From JAPHSX01 sp039714395 (GTDB taxonomy: Bacteria > Pseudomonadota > Gammaproteobacteria > Thiohalomonadales > Thiohalomonadaceae): 64,000 nt of DNA. The position numbers and the translations under genes were made by a program. The stretch spans positions 1-64,000 of the forward strand of contig JBDLJH010000005.1 in assembly GCA_039714395.1 (NCBI GenBank). Reading direction: 5' to 3'. How positions within the stretch are numbered: position 1 is the stretch's first letter; each line of letters starts with the position of its first letter. This document shows positions 25,627 to 34,651 of this stretch, one piece after another. The notes under the pieces are model-generated. The model ran no database searches and had not been told where the DNA came from. It saw only the letters and a program-made list of their open reading frames with translations.

Positions 25627-26517
25627 ATGGCAGCAAAAAAACGTGGTTTAGGTAAAGGTCTGGAGGCTCTGCTGGGTGCAGGGGCCACTGTGGGTGGTAC
25701 TGCGGAGGATGTGACTGCATCAGAGCAGGACAGTGGCGAGGGTGAGTTAAAGCACCTACCGGTCGATATTCTGCAGCGCGGTGCTTACCAGCCCCGTATT
25801 GATATGAAAGCCGATGCGTTGGAAGAGTTGGCCAATTCAATCCGTGCCCAGGGCGTAGTGCAGCCGATTGTGGTGCGCCCGATCGGTGGTGGTAAGTACG
25901 AAATCATCGCCGGCGAGCGTCGTTGGCGTGCTACCCAGCTGGCCGGTCTGCACGAGATCCCTGCGGTGGTACGGGATGTGCCGGATCAGGCCGCAATGGC
26001 GATGGCGCTGATTGAGAATATTCAGCGTGAAGAGCTCAATCCGATGGAGGAGGCGATGGCGCTATCCCGTTTGATCGAGGAGTTTGGCCTGACTCATCAG
26101 CAGACCGCTGACGCGGTGGGTCGCTCTCGTGCCTCGGTCAGTAACCTGCTGCGCCTGCTGGGCCTGAATGAAGATGTAAAGCGCATGCTGGAGAACGGAG
26201 ACCTGGAGATGGGCCACGCCCGCGCCCTGCTGGCGCTGGGTGGCGACCAGCAGAGCGAAGTGGCTCGCAGCGTTGTCGGTAAGGGGATGTCGGTTCGTGA
26301 GACCGAGCGGCTGATCAAACGTACGCTGGAAGGTGCAAGGCCTGGTGCAGCGAAAGAGAAGAAGGTCGATCCTGATATCAGCCGTCTGGAGCAGGATCTG
26401 GGTGAGCGTGTTGGCGCCAAAGTGGCGATTCAGCACAGCGCCAAGGGCAAGGGCAAGTTGGTGATCAACTACAATAGTCTGGATGAGCTTGATGGTATTC
26501 TCGAACACATCAAATAG
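25627..26517 (+). CDS. parB: Chromosome partitioning protein ParB (Spo0J)
   Basis: A parS-binding CTPase/DNA-clamp protein of 296 residues. Visible parts are the basic N-terminal ParA-contact segment KKRGLGKGLEALLG, the ParB/Srx core with GERRWRATQLAG and ENIQREELNPMEEA, the HTH region (HQQTADAVGRSRASVSNLLRLL), and a C-terminal dimerisation domain. Its position beside parA and near a DnaA-box cluster fits an origin-proximal par locus. Confidence 0.95.
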   Translation: MAAKKRGLGKGLEALLGAGATVGGTAEDVTASEQDSGEGELKHLPVDILQRGAYQPRIDMKADALEELANSIRAQGVVQPIVVRPIGGGKYEIIAGERRWRATQLAGLHEIPAVVRDVPDQAAMAMALIENIQREELNPMEEAMALSRLIEEFGLTHQQTADAVGRSRASVSNLLRLLGLNEDVKRMLENGDLEMGHARALLALGGDQQSEVARSVVGKGMSVRETERLIKRTLEGARPGAAKEKKVDPDISRLEQDLGERVGAKVAIQHSAKGKGKLVINYNSLDELDGILEHIK

Positions 26518-26702
26518 GCATGATAAATTTCAAGCAGTAAATAAAATTGAGAATAGTCAAATTTGGTACAGTAAATTCAGGTAAGTAAAAAAACCTAAAT
26601 TATCAAATAAAATCAGGATGTTATTGAGTTTTTTGTATTTCATTAGATAGAACATCTATGTATTAAACTATGCTTATATAAGGTTTTTTTATCCAAGCAT
26701 CA

Positions 26703-26731
26703 TTGACGCTGCAGGGGCGTATCGCTATAAT
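26703..26731 (+). promoter_or_regulatory. Sigma-70 promoter of the atp operon
   Basis: TTGACG (26703-26708) and TATAAT (26726-26731) are separated by exactly 17 bp, a near-consensus promoter. Transcription would begin near 26738, about 75 bp before atpI. The preceding 26518-26700 is strongly AT-rich with no coding frame. Confidence 0.78.
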
Positions 26732-26811
26732 TTCGCGCCGCTGAGAGCTTCAAGCCATCACAGGCCCTGCTACTCCAAAAACTGTTCGCGGGACAGGCAG
26801 GACATTCACGA

Positions 26812-27213
26812 ATGAGTAGTGCCGTAAACAGGCAGCAGAGTGCACAGAGAAAGCAAGAGTTGATGCCACTTTCCCTGTTACTGGCTGTTGTCGCCGGGTT
26901 TTGGCTGGTGATGGGTTGGAAAGCGGGCATATCGGCTCTATATGGCGGAGTGATAGTTTTTGCCAATAGCCGGTTACAGCGCTGGCAGCTGCAACGCGCC
27001 GCGCAGGTTGTCGGGAATAGCCCCGCAAAGAATTTACGTTACCTCTACCGTTGTGCGGCAGAGCGTTTTGTAGCGACGATTGCACTATTCGCCGCAGGTT
27101 TTGGGTTGATGGCACTGCCTCCCCTGCCTTTGCTGAGCGGATACATCATTGCCCAGGCGGTAGTGATCTACAGATTTTATCAAGAATCGAGTTTGAGACG
27201 ACGACATGGCTAG
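26812..27213 (+). CDS. atpI: ATP synthase protein I
   Basis: A small membrane protein of 133 residues with four hydrophobic segments (MPLSLLLAVVAGFWLVMGW, ALYGGVIVFANS and two near the C-terminus). AtpI helps assemble the c-ring and is the first gene of proteobacterial atp operons. It overlaps atpB by 8 bp. Confidence 0.88.
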   Translation: MSSAVNRQQSAQRKQELMPLSLLLAVVAGFWLVMGWKAGISALYGGVIVFANSRLQRWQLQRAAQVVGNSPAKNLRYLYRCAAERFVATIALFAAGFGLMALPPLPLLSGYIIAQAVVIYRFYQESSLRRRHG

Positions 27214-28075
27214 CGAAACACTCACCTCTGGTGAATACATAAAGCACCACTTGCAGAACATGACCTTTGGTCAGCACTCTGACGGTAGCTGGGGTCTTGC
27301 CCACAGTGCTGCCGAGGCGAAAGAGATGGGCTTCTGGGCCTTTCATCTTGACTCCCTCGGCTGGTCTATTGCCCTGGGCGTGCTGTTCCTCTGGTTCTTC
27401 CGCCGAGTCGCCAAGTCAGCTACCGCCGGTGTACCGAGTGGCATGCAGAACTTTGCCGAGTGGGTGATGGAGTTCATCGACGATAGCGTGCGCGGCTCCT
27501 TTACTGCCAAGAACCCGTTGGTTGCACCGATGGCAATGACCATCTTCATCTGGGTTTTCCTGATGAACTTCATGGACCTCATTGCCGTCGACTTCCTGCC
27601 ACAGGTGGCTACCGCTATCGGCTCCGGCGTGTTTGGTGCCGACCCGCACCACGTCTATTTCAAGGTGGTAGCGACTACCGATCCGAACATCACCTTCGGT
27701 ATGGCGCTCTCCGTATTTGTACTGATGATCTTCTATAGCATCAAGATCAAGGGCCTCGGTGGCTTCCTCGGTGAGCTGGCCTTTCAGCCCTTCGGTAAGT
27801 GGGGTCTGCCGGTCAACCTGTTGCTGGAGGGCGTTACCCTGATCTCCAAGCCGATTTCACTGGCACTGCGACTGTTCGGAAACATGTACGCCGGTGAGAT
27901 GATCTTTATCCTGATCGCCATTATGTACGGCGCAGGCGCGCTGCTTGGCAGCTTTGCCGGTGTGCTGCAGCTCGGCTGGGCCATCTTCCATATCCTTATT
28001 ATCACCCTGCAGGCGTTTATCTTCATGACACTGACCATCGTGTACATGGAAATGGCGCACCAGGAACACCACTAA
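27206..28075 (+). CDS. atpB: F0F1 ATP synthase subunit a
   Basis: A 289-residue membrane subunit forming the proton half-channels against the c-ring. The essential arginine lies in ISLALRLFGNMYAGEM in the fourth of five or six helices, with a conserved LLGSFAGVLQLGWAIFHI helix after it. It starts within atpI. Confidence 0.95.
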   Translation: MASETLTSGEYIKHHLQNMTFGQHSDGSWGLAHSAAEAKEMGFWAFHLDSLGWSIALGVLFLWFFRRVAKSATAGVPSGMQNFAEWVMEFIDDSVRGSFTAKNPLVAPMAMTIFIWVFLMNFMDLIAVDFLPQVATAIGSGVFGADPHHVYFKVVATTDPNITFGMALSVFVLMIFYSIKIKGLGGFLGELAFQPFGKWGLPVNLLLEGVTLISKPISLALRLFGNMYAGEMIFILIAIMYGAGALLGSFAGVLQLGWAIFHILIITLQAFIFMTLTIVYMEMAHQEHH

Positions 28076-28128
28076 GATTTTCGTTTTCAATTTAACTTTA
28101 AACTTTAAGCTAACAGGAGAAATTCCAA

Positions 28129-28365
28129 ATGACTGAAGCACAAGCCTTTCTGTTTATCGCAGGCGCTTTGATGATGGGTCTGGGTGCCCTGGGTGCCGCT
28201 GTAGGTATCGGCATCCTCGGTGGCCGTTTCCTCGAAGGTGCTGCCCGCCAGCCTGAACTGATCCCGATGCTGCGTACCCAGTTCTTCATCGTAATGGGTC
28301 TGGTTGACGCGGTGCCGATGATTGCTGTCGGTCTCGCTATGTACATCCTGTTCGCCGTAGCCTAA
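28129..28365 (+). CDS. atpE: F0F1 ATP synthase subunit c
   Basis: A hairpin of two transmembrane helices, 78 residues. The polar loop ARQPE (about 39-43) contacts gamma/epsilon, and Asp 60 in MGLVDAVPMI is the ion-binding carboxylate. No Na+-type Gln/Glu-Ser signature is obvious, so proton coupling is expected. A good AGGAG site precedes the ATG. Confidence 0.96.
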   Translation: MTEAQAFLFIAGALMMGLGALGAAVGIGILGGRFLEGAARQPELIPMLRTQFFIVMGLVDAVPMIAVGLAMYILFAVA

Positions 28366-28423
28366 TTAATTCGATATTGATTTTGTTCAATCGAATTAAT
28401 CAGCTAACAGAAGAGGAACTAGC

Positions 28424-28894
28424 ATGAATATTAATGCGACCCTAATCGGGCAAGCCATTAGTTTCATCATCTTTGTCTGGTTCTGTATGAAGTATGTGTG
28501 GCCGCCCATCATGGCAGCCCTCGAAGAACGTAAGACAAAGATTGCTGATGGTCTGGCCGCAGCGGAACGCGGAAAGAATGAGCAGGTGCTGGCTGAACAG
28601 CGTGCTAAGGAAGTGATACAGAAGGCCAAAGAAGAGGCTGCCGGTATCCTTGCTCAGGCACAGAAACGCTCCAGCGAGATCGTGGAAGAAGCCAAAGATA
28701 CTGCCCGTGTTGAAGGTGACCGAATCGTTACCGCCGCCAATGCCGAGATCGAGCAGGAAGTACATCGTGCGAAAGAGAACCTGCGTGGTCAGGTAGTCTC
28801 TCTCGCCGTAGCCGGAGCAGCCAAGGTCATTGACCGTGAGCTGGATGCCTCGGCCCACGATGCACTTCTTGATGATCTGGTCTCGCAGATTTAA
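28424..28894 (+). CDS. atpF: F0F1 ATP synthase subunit b
   Basis: A 156-residue protein with one N-terminal membrane helix (ATLIGQAISFIIFVWFCMKY) and a long, charged coiled-coil stalk (KRSSEIVEEAKDTARVEG). It is the peripheral stator. It matches the usual gammaproteobacterial length. Confidence 0.95.
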   Translation: MNINATLIGQAISFIIFVWFCMKYVWPPIMAALEERKTKIADGLAAAERGKNEQVLAEQRAKEVIQKAKEEAAGILAQAQKRSSEIVEEAKDTARVEGDRIVTAANAEIEQEVHRAKENLRGQVVSLAVAGAAKVIDRELDASAHDALLDDLVSQI

Positions 28895-28905
28895 AGGTCT
28901 GAGAT

Positions 28906-29442
28906 ATGGCTGAGAAGACAACAATCGCACGTCCCTACGCACAGGCAACCCTGGCGTTGGCCAAAGAACAGAATGCACTGCAACAGTGGTCTGATATGTT
29001 GCAGTACGCCTCTGCCGTAGCCGCCGATGGAGAGATGGCGGCGCTGATTGCCAGCCCCAGGCTGAGCGGTGAGCAACTGGCAGAGTTGTTCCTTGAAATC
29101 TGTGGCGACAAGCTCAATGAGAGTGGCAAGAACATGATTCGTGTTCTTACCGAGAACGATCGACTCGATGTTATTAGCGAAATTACCGCGCAGTTTGAAA
29201 TCGAACGTGCCCAGTCTGAGGGCATGGTCGAAGCGCAGGTTATCTCGGCTGTCGAGTTGAGCGATGCTCAGAAGAGCAACATCACAGAGAGCCTTAAGAA
29301 ACGTCTGGGCCGTGACATTACTTTAGATTGCAGCGTTGATGCCGCAATCGTAGGTGGTGCCATTATCCGTGCAGGCGACGTAGTTATCGATGGCTCAGTG
29401 ACCGGCAAGCTAGATAAGCTAGCTTCCGCACTGAAGCACTGA
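28906..29442 (+). CDS. atpH: F0F1 ATP synthase subunit delta
   Basis: A 178-residue stator subunit linking b to the alpha3beta3 head. Family features: TIARPYAQATLALA at the N-terminus and VGGAIIRAGDVVIDGSV near the end. It is 11 bp after atpF. Confidence 0.94.
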   Translation: MAEKTTIARPYAQATLALAKEQNALQQWSDMLQYASAVAADGEMAALIASPRLSGEQLAELFLEICGDKLNESGKNMIRVLTENDRLDVISEITAQFEIERAQSEGMVEAQVISAVELSDAQKSNITESLKKRLGRDITLDCSVDAAIVGGAIIRAGDVVIDGSVTGKLDKLASALKH

Positions 29443-29465
29443 GTCAGGATAGAGGACGCAAGAAA

Positions 29466-31007
29466 ATGCAGTTAAATCCATCTGAAATCAGCGAACTGAT
29501 CAAGAAGCGTATTGAAAGCTTCGAGACAGTAAGCGAAGCACGTACCGAAGGCACCGTAGTCAGCCTGTCTGACGGCATCGTACGTGTTCATGGGCTCTCC
29601 GACGTAATGGCCGGCGAGATGCTCGAGTTCCCTAACAATACCTTTGGTATGGCACTCAACCTGGAGCGTGACTCCGTAGGTGCGGTACTCCTGGGTGACT
29701 ACAAGCACATCTCCGAGGGTGACTCGGTTAAGTGCACCGGTCGCATCATGGAAGTCCCCACTGGTGAAGCCATGCTCGGTCGCGTCGTTGACGCCCTGGG
29801 TAATCCCATCGACGGTAAAGGCCCGATTGCGGCCGAGAGCAGCTCTCCTGTTGAGAAGATCTCCCCCGGAGTCATCTGGCGTAAATCAGTAGACCAGCCA
29901 CTACAGACCGGTCTCAAGGCTATTGACGCCATGGTACCGGTAGGTCGTGGCCAGCGTGAGCTGATCATCGGTGACCGTCAGACCGGTAAGTCTGCGGTTG
30001 CCATCGATGCCATCATCAACCAGAAGAGCACCGGCGTTAAGTGTATCTACGTGGCCATTGGCCAGAAGGCCTCCTCGGTTGCCGCCGTAGTACGTAAGCT
30101 TGAAGAGCACGGTGCCCTGGCCCACACCATTGTGGTTGCCGCCACCGCTGCCGAGTCGGCTGCGATGCAGTTCATCGCGCCTTACTCCGGCTGCTCCATG
30201 GGCGAGTACTTCCGCGACAAGGGTGAAGATGCCCTCATCGTCTATGATGACCTCACCAAGCAGGCATGGGCCTACCGTCAGGTATCCCTGCTGCTGCGTC
30301 GTCCACCGGGTCGTGAAGCCTATCCGGGTGATGTCTTCTATCTCCACTCACGTCTGCTTGAGCGTGCGGCGCGCGTTAATGAAGAGTTTGTTGAGAAGGC
30401 CACCGACGGCAAGGTGAAGGGCAAGACCGGTTCACTGACCGCACTGCCTATCATCGAGACCCAGGCGGGTGACGTATCGGCCTTCGTACCGACCAACGTT
30501 ATCTCCATCACCGATGGTCAGATCTTCCTTGAGTCGGACCTGTTTAACGCCGGTATCCGTCCTGCTATTAACGCCGGTCTCTCTGTATCGCGTGTAGGTG
30601 GTTCGGCCCAGACCAAGATCATCAGGAAGCTGGGTGGCGGTGTACGTCTTGACCTCGCCCAGTACCGTGAGCTGGCGGCCTTCGCCCAGTTCGCCTCTGA
30701 CCTGGATGAGTCTACCCGTAAGCAGATTGAGCGTGGTCAGCGTGTTACCGAACTGATGAAGCAGTTCCAGTACTCGCCGATGAGCGTGGCTCAAATGGCT
30801 GTTTCACTGTTCGCCGCCAACCAGGGCTTCCTGGATGATGTCGAGGTGAACAAGGTCGTGGCCTTTGAAGATGCGATGCAGTCTTACATGAAGTCTGAGC
30901 ATGCAGAGCTGATGGCTAAAATTGACGAGACCGGTGATTACAACGAAGAGACTGTAACGGCTCTTAGTGCCGCTCTGGAAGGCTTCAAGGGCAGCAGCAC
31001 CTGGTAA
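29466..31007 (+). CDS. atpA: F0F1 ATP synthase subunit alpha
   Basis: The non-catalytic nucleotide-binding subunit, 513 residues as usual. The Walker A GDRQTGKS is at about 169-176; VYDDLTKQAWAYRQVSLLLRRPPGREA carries the arginine finger region typical of alpha (described here only by its ends, DDLTKQAW to RRPPGREA). Strong codon bias toward common codons suggests high expression. Confidence 0.97.
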   Translation: MQLNPSEISELIKKRIESFETVSEARTEGTVVSLSDGIVRVHGLSDVMAGEMLEFPNNTFGMALNLERDSVGAVLLGDYKHISEGDSVKCTGRIMEVPTGEAMLGRVVDALGNPIDGKGPIAAESSSPVEKISPGVIWRKSVDQPLQTGLKAIDAMVPVGRGQRELIIGDRQTGKSAVAIDAIINQKSTGVKCIYVAIGQKASSVAAVVRKLEEHGALAHTIVVAATAAESAAMQFIAPYSGCSMGEYFRDKGEDALIVYDDLTKQAWAYRQVSLLLRRPPGREAYPGDVFYLHSRLLERAARVNEEFVEKATDGKVKGKTGSLTALPIIETQAGDVSAFVPTNVISITDGQIFLESDLFNAGIRPAINAGLSVSRVGGSAQTKIIRKLGGGVRLDLAQYRELAAFAQFASDLDESTRKQIERGQRVTELMKQFQYSPMSVAQMAVSLFAANQGFLDDVEVNKVVAFEDAMQSYMKSEHAELMAKIDETGDYNEETVTALSAALEGFKGSSTW

Positions 31008-31025
31008 CGGGCGGGGAGCTAAATT

Positions 31026-31889
31026 ATGGCAAGTGGAAAAGAGATACGTACGCAGATCAAGAGTGTTAAAAACACGCAAAAGATCACGCGTGCCATGGAA
31101 ATGGTGGCAGCCAGCAAAATGCGCAAGGCGCAGGAACGCATGGCAGCCACTCGTCCCTACGCCGAAAACATCCGTCGTGTTATCGCACATTTGGCCCAGG
31201 CCAACCCTGAGTACACCCACCCCTTCATGATTGAGCGTGAAGTAAAGCGTGTCGGTATGATTATCATCTCTACCGATCGCGGACTTTGCGGTGGTCTGAA
31301 CACCAATATGTTCAAGGCCGGTCTTAGCAAGATGAAGGAGTTGCGTGAGCAGGGTGTCGAGGTGCAACTGAGCACCATCGGTTCCAAGGGCCTGGGCTTT
31401 TTCAAGCGCGTCGGTGGCAACATCGTCACCGAAGTGAGTCACCTTGGTGACGCACCGCGCCTGGAAGATGTTATCGGTTCTGTAAAGGTTATGCTCGACG
31501 CCTATACCAATGGCGAGATTGATCAGCTTATCGTTGTCTACAACGAGTTCGTCAACACGATGACCCAGAATGCTCAGGTCGAACAGTTGTTGCCGATTTC
31601 AGCAGAAGAGAGCGAGAAAGAGCTGGAGCATCACTGGGACTACATCTACGAGCCCGATGCCAAGGATGTTCTGGACGGTCTGTTGATGCGTTATGTGGAG
31701 TCTCTGGTTTACCAGGGTGTTGTCGAAAATATCGCCTGCGAAATGGCAGCGCGAATGGTTGCCATGAAGGCCGCCACCGACAACGCAGGCGACATGATTG
31801 GTGGACTGGAACTGGCCTACAACAAGGCCCGTCAGGCTGCGATCACACAAGAGCTGTCAGAGATTGTTAGCGGCGCCTCGGCGGTCTAA
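31026..31889 (+). CDS. atpG: F0F1 ATP synthase subunit gamma
   Basis: The central rotor shaft, 287 residues. The N-terminal helix contains KSVKNTQKITRAMEMVAASK, followed by STDRGLCGGLN, and the C-terminal helix ends in NKARQAAITQELSEIVSGA. It is positioned between atpA and atpD as in other proteobacteria. Confidence 0.96.
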   Translation: MASGKEIRTQIKSVKNTQKITRAMEMVAASKMRKAQERMAATRPYAENIRRVIAHLAQANPEYTHPFMIEREVKRVGMIIISTDRGLCGGLNTNMFKAGLSKMKELREQGVEVQLSTIGSKGLGFFKRVGGNIVTEVSHLGDAPRLEDVIGSVKVMLDAYTNGEIDQLIVVYNEFVNTMTQNAQVEQLLPISAEESEKELEHHWDYIYEPDAKDVLDGLLMRYVESLVYQGVVENIACEMAARMVAMKAATDNAGDMIGGLELAYNKARQAAITQELSEIVSGASAV

Positions 31890-31931
31890 ACGTCCGGCAA
31901 AGATTTCTAAATATTGTTAAGGGGAACTGGA

Positions 31932-33308
31932 ATGAGTTCTGGAAAAGTTGTTCAAATCATCGGTCCGGTCGTCGACGTGGAATTTCCGCGCGATGCCCTG
32001 CCGAAGATCTTCGACGCCATCATCGCTGATGATGCGGGTCTGACCATGGAAGTTCAGCAGCAGCTGGGCGACGGCGTAGTGCGTGCCATTGCCATGGGTA
32101 CTACCGACGGTCTGCAGCGCGGCGTTAATGTCTCCAACACCGGCGAGCCGATTCAGGTGCCGGTAGGTCAGGCGACCCTGGGTCGCATTATGGACGTACT
32201 GGGTAATCCGATTGATGAGGCCGGTCCGGTTGAATGCGAGAAGAAGATGCCGATCCACCGTCTGCCGCCTGCCTATGATGAGCAGGCGCCCAGCGTTGAT
32301 ATCCTGGAGACCGGTATCAAGGTTATCGACCTCGTAATGCCTATCGCCAAGGGGGGTAAAATCGGTCTGTTCGGTGGTGCGGGTGTAGGTAAAACCGTCA
32401 CCCTGATGGAGCTGATTCGTAACATCGCCGTTGAGCACTCCGGCTTCTCTGTATTCGCCGGTGTAGGTGAGCGTACTCGTGAGGGTAACGACTTCTACCA
32501 CGAGATGGCTGAAGGTGGTGTACTGGATAAGGTAGCCCTGGTTTACGGTCAGATGAACGAGCCGCCTGGAAATCGTCTGCGCGTTGCGCTGACCGGCCTC
32601 ACCATCGCCGAGAACTTCCGTGACGAAGGTCGTGACGTACTGTTGTTCGTTGACAACATCTACCGTTACACCCTGGCCGGAACCGAGGTCTCTGCACTGT
32701 TGGGTCGTATGCCCTCCGCGGTAGGTTATCAGCCTACCCTAGCTGAGGAGATGGGTGCGCTGCAGGAGCGTATCACCTCCACCAAGACCGGTTCTATCAC
32801 CTCATTCCAGGCCGTATACGTCCCTGCGGATGACCTGACTGACCCGTCTCCGGCAACCACTTTTGCTCACCTCGATGCGACGCTGGTACTTTCGCGCCAG
32901 ATCGCCGAGCTGGGTATCTACCCTGCGGTTGACCCGCTCGACTCCACCTCGCGTATCCTCGATCCGCTGGTCTGTGGCGAAGAGCACTATGGCGTCGCCC
33001 GTGAGGTGCAGTCCACCCTGCAGCGTTATAACGAGTTGCGCGATATCATCGCCATTCTCGGAATGGACGAGCTGTCTGAAGACGATAAGCTGACCGTGTC
33101 GCGTGCACGTAAGATTCAGCGTTTCCTCTCCCAGCCGTTCTTTGTTGCCGAGGTATTCACCGGTGCACCCGGTAAATATGTGGGTCTGAAAGACACCATC
33201 AGCGGCTTTAAGGCGATTGTTGGCGGTGAGTACGACTCTCTGCCAGAGCAGGCCTTCTACATGGTCGGCACTATTGATGAAGCGATCGAGAAGGCCAAGA
33301 CCCTGTAA
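31932..33308 (+). CDS. atpD: F0F1 ATP synthase subunit beta
   Basis: The catalytic subunit, 458 residues from ATG 31932 (AAGGGGAAC upstream); an in-frame TTG at 31914 would add six atypical residues. The Walker A GGAGVGKT is at about 150-157, followed by ERTREGNDFY with the catalytic Glu/Arg region and DNIYRYTLAGTEVSALLGRM. The DELSEDD motif is also present. Confidence 0.97.
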   Translation: MSSGKVVQIIGPVVDVEFPRDALPKIFDAIIADDAGLTMEVQQQLGDGVVRAIAMGTTDGLQRGVNVSNTGEPIQVPVGQATLGRIMDVLGNPIDEAGPVECEKKMPIHRLPPAYDEQAPSVDILETGIKVIDLVMPIAKGGKIGLFGGAGVGKTVTLMELIRNIAVEHSGFSVFAGVGERTREGNDFYHEMAEGGVLDKVALVYGQMNEPPGNRLRVALTGLTIAENFRDEGRDVLLFVDNIYRYTLAGTEVSALLGRMPSAVGYQPTLAEEMGALQERITSTKTGSITSFQAVYVPADDLTDPSPATTFAHLDATLVLSRQIAELGIYPAVDPLDSTSRILDPLVCGEEHYGVAREVQSTLQRYNELRDIIAILGMDELSEDDKLTVSRARKIQRFLSQPFFVAEVFTGAPGKYVGLKDTISGFKAIVGGEYDSLPEQAFYMVGTIDEAIEKAKTL

Positions 33309-33333
33309 TTGAATCTGCAATGGGAATAGACTT

Positions 33334-33759
33334 ATGGCTATGACAATGCACGTAAATATCGTCAGCGCAGAGCAGGAGATCTTCTCCGGCACTGCTGAGC
33401 AGGTGATTGCCCCTGCGAAGATGGGTGAGGTGGGTATCTATCCCCGTCACACCCAGCTGCTGACTCAGCTCAAGGCGGGTGAAGTTCGTGTGGTGAGGGA
33501 AGGCGGCGAAGAGGAGTTCTACTTCGTCTCCGGTGGCATGCTTGAGGTTCAACCTCATGTGGTTACCGTACTGGCCGATACCGCGCTACGTGCCCGTGAC
33601 CTGGACGAGGCGAAGTCGATGGAAGCCAAGGCCCGCGCTGAGCAGGCCCTGGAGGATCGCGACAGCGACATGGACTACGCCACCGCCGAGGCCGAACTGG
33701 CCGAGGCCATTGCACAGTTGCAGACCATTGCGCGTCTGCGCAAGAAGCTGGGTAAGTAG
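33334..33759 (+). CDS. atpC: F0F1 ATP synthase subunit epsilon
   Basis: A 141-residue regulator of the rotor. The N-terminal beta-sandwich (VNIVSAEQEIFSG, GEVGIYPRHTQLLT) is followed by two C-terminal helices (AEAELAEAIAQLQTIARL). It is the last gene of the operon; a strong terminator lies about 60 bp downstream. Confidence 0.96.
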   Translation: MAMTMHVNIVSAEQEIFSGTAEQVIAPAKMGEVGIYPRHTQLLTQLKAGEVRVVREGGEEEFYFVSGGMLEVQPHVVTVLADTALRARDLDEAKSMEAKARAEQALEDRDSDMDYATAEAELAEAIAQLQTIARLRKKLGK

Positions 33760-33815
33760 GTGTAAGGCTGGCGATGCCAACCTGAGCCCATTTCGGTGGG
33801 TGAAAGGTGTTATCG

Positions 33816-33846
33816 AAAAAGGGCAGTGTTACACTGCCCTTTTTTT
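33816..33846 (+). terminator. Terminator of the atp operon
   Basis: GGGCAGTG (33821-33828), a three-base loop and CACTGCCC (33832-33839), with five As before and seven Ts after. The remaining 200 bp to the next gene hold no recognisable gene. Confidence 0.9.
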
Positions 33847-34067
33847 ATGCGCAACTGTCCAGGGCATTCATCTTTTGCCCCAGTACGGCGTTATTTTCGT
33901 ACTCGAATGGTCACATATATAATGAGCCATTCTCGGCAATTGCTCCTGCATTGCCCTAATACGGTACTTCCATGTACCTATGCGTGCGAAAATGCCTTGT
34001 ACTGGAACAAAATCTAAACACCCTGAACAGTTCTGATTGCCTATAAATTGTGGCGAGGAAAGATCAA

Positions 34068-34541
34068 GTGATTAGCAAAGACAAAGTGGTGACCGTGAGT
34101 TACCGCATCGAGGATGAAACGGGTGAGACTGTAGAGCAGATGGACACCCCTGTAAGTTACCTGCATGGTCGCGACAGTGGCCTGTTCGAGAAGGTTGAGG
34201 AAGCACTTGAGGGCAAGGCTACCGGCGATATCGTCTCTGTCACCCTTAGCCCTGAAGAGGCCTTTGGCGACTGGGATCCGGTGAAGACCTTTTCTGATTC
34301 CATTGAAAATGTCCCCTCCGAGTACCGTCAGCTGGGTGCAAAGGCGGAGTTCATGAACGAAGAGGGCGGGTCGTTAGAGATGACCGTCACCCACGTTGAT
34401 GCTGGTACCGTCACCCTCGATGGCAACCACCCTTTGGCAGGCAAGACCATCACCTTCCACGTCAAGGTGGTTGACGTTCGTGATGCCACCCCGGAGGAGA
34501 TCCGCAACGGCGTCGATCAGACCCCGTCGGTATTGCATTAA
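34068..34541 (+). CDS. FKBP-type peptidyl-prolyl isomerase, SlyD-like
   Basis: I choose GTG 34068, preceded by GAGGAAAG at good spacing, over GTG 34050. The 157-residue protein has the SlyD arrangement: an FKBP half (VSYRIEDETGETVEQ, FEKVEEALEGKATGD), an inserted-flap domain (PEEAFGDWDP ... VTHVDAGTVTLDGNHPLAGKTI), and return to the FKBP core. The His/Cys-rich metal-binding tail of E. coli SlyD is absent, so nickel handling is unlikely. Expected role: cytosolic folding helper. Confidence 0.88.
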   Translation: MISKDKVVTVSYRIEDETGETVEQMDTPVSYLHGRDSGLFEKVEEALEGKATGDIVSVTLSPEEAFGDWDPVKTFSDSIENVPSEYRQLGAKAEFMNEEGGSLEMTVTHVDAGTVTLDGNHPLAGKTITFHVKVVDVRDATPEEIRNGVDQTPSVLH

Positions 34542-34551
34542 AAGAAGGTCG

Positions 34552-34609
34552 CAGGTGAAAGGTAACAGGAGTGATGATTTTCTTTTCCTGCAACCTGTTA
34601 CCTGTATCC
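34552..34609. repeat. Imperfect inverted repeat with CAGGTAACAGG-like arms
   Basis: CAGGTGAAAGGTAACAGG (34552-34569) faces CCTGCAACCTGTTACCTG (34587-34604) in the 110-bp gap before glmU. A T-rich loop (GATTTTCTTTT) separates the arms. No poly-T follows, so it is not a typical terminator. It may be a structured leader or a recombinogenic repeat. Confidence 0.55.
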
Positions 34610-34651
34610 TGATGCCTTGTTGATTCGAAACGGATTGAATGTAGACAGCCT

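Noticed and set aside
22000..26800. parS site near parAB
   Set aside because: No palindrome close to TGTTTCACGTGAAACA was found by eye in this stretch; absence from the window is not proof of absence.
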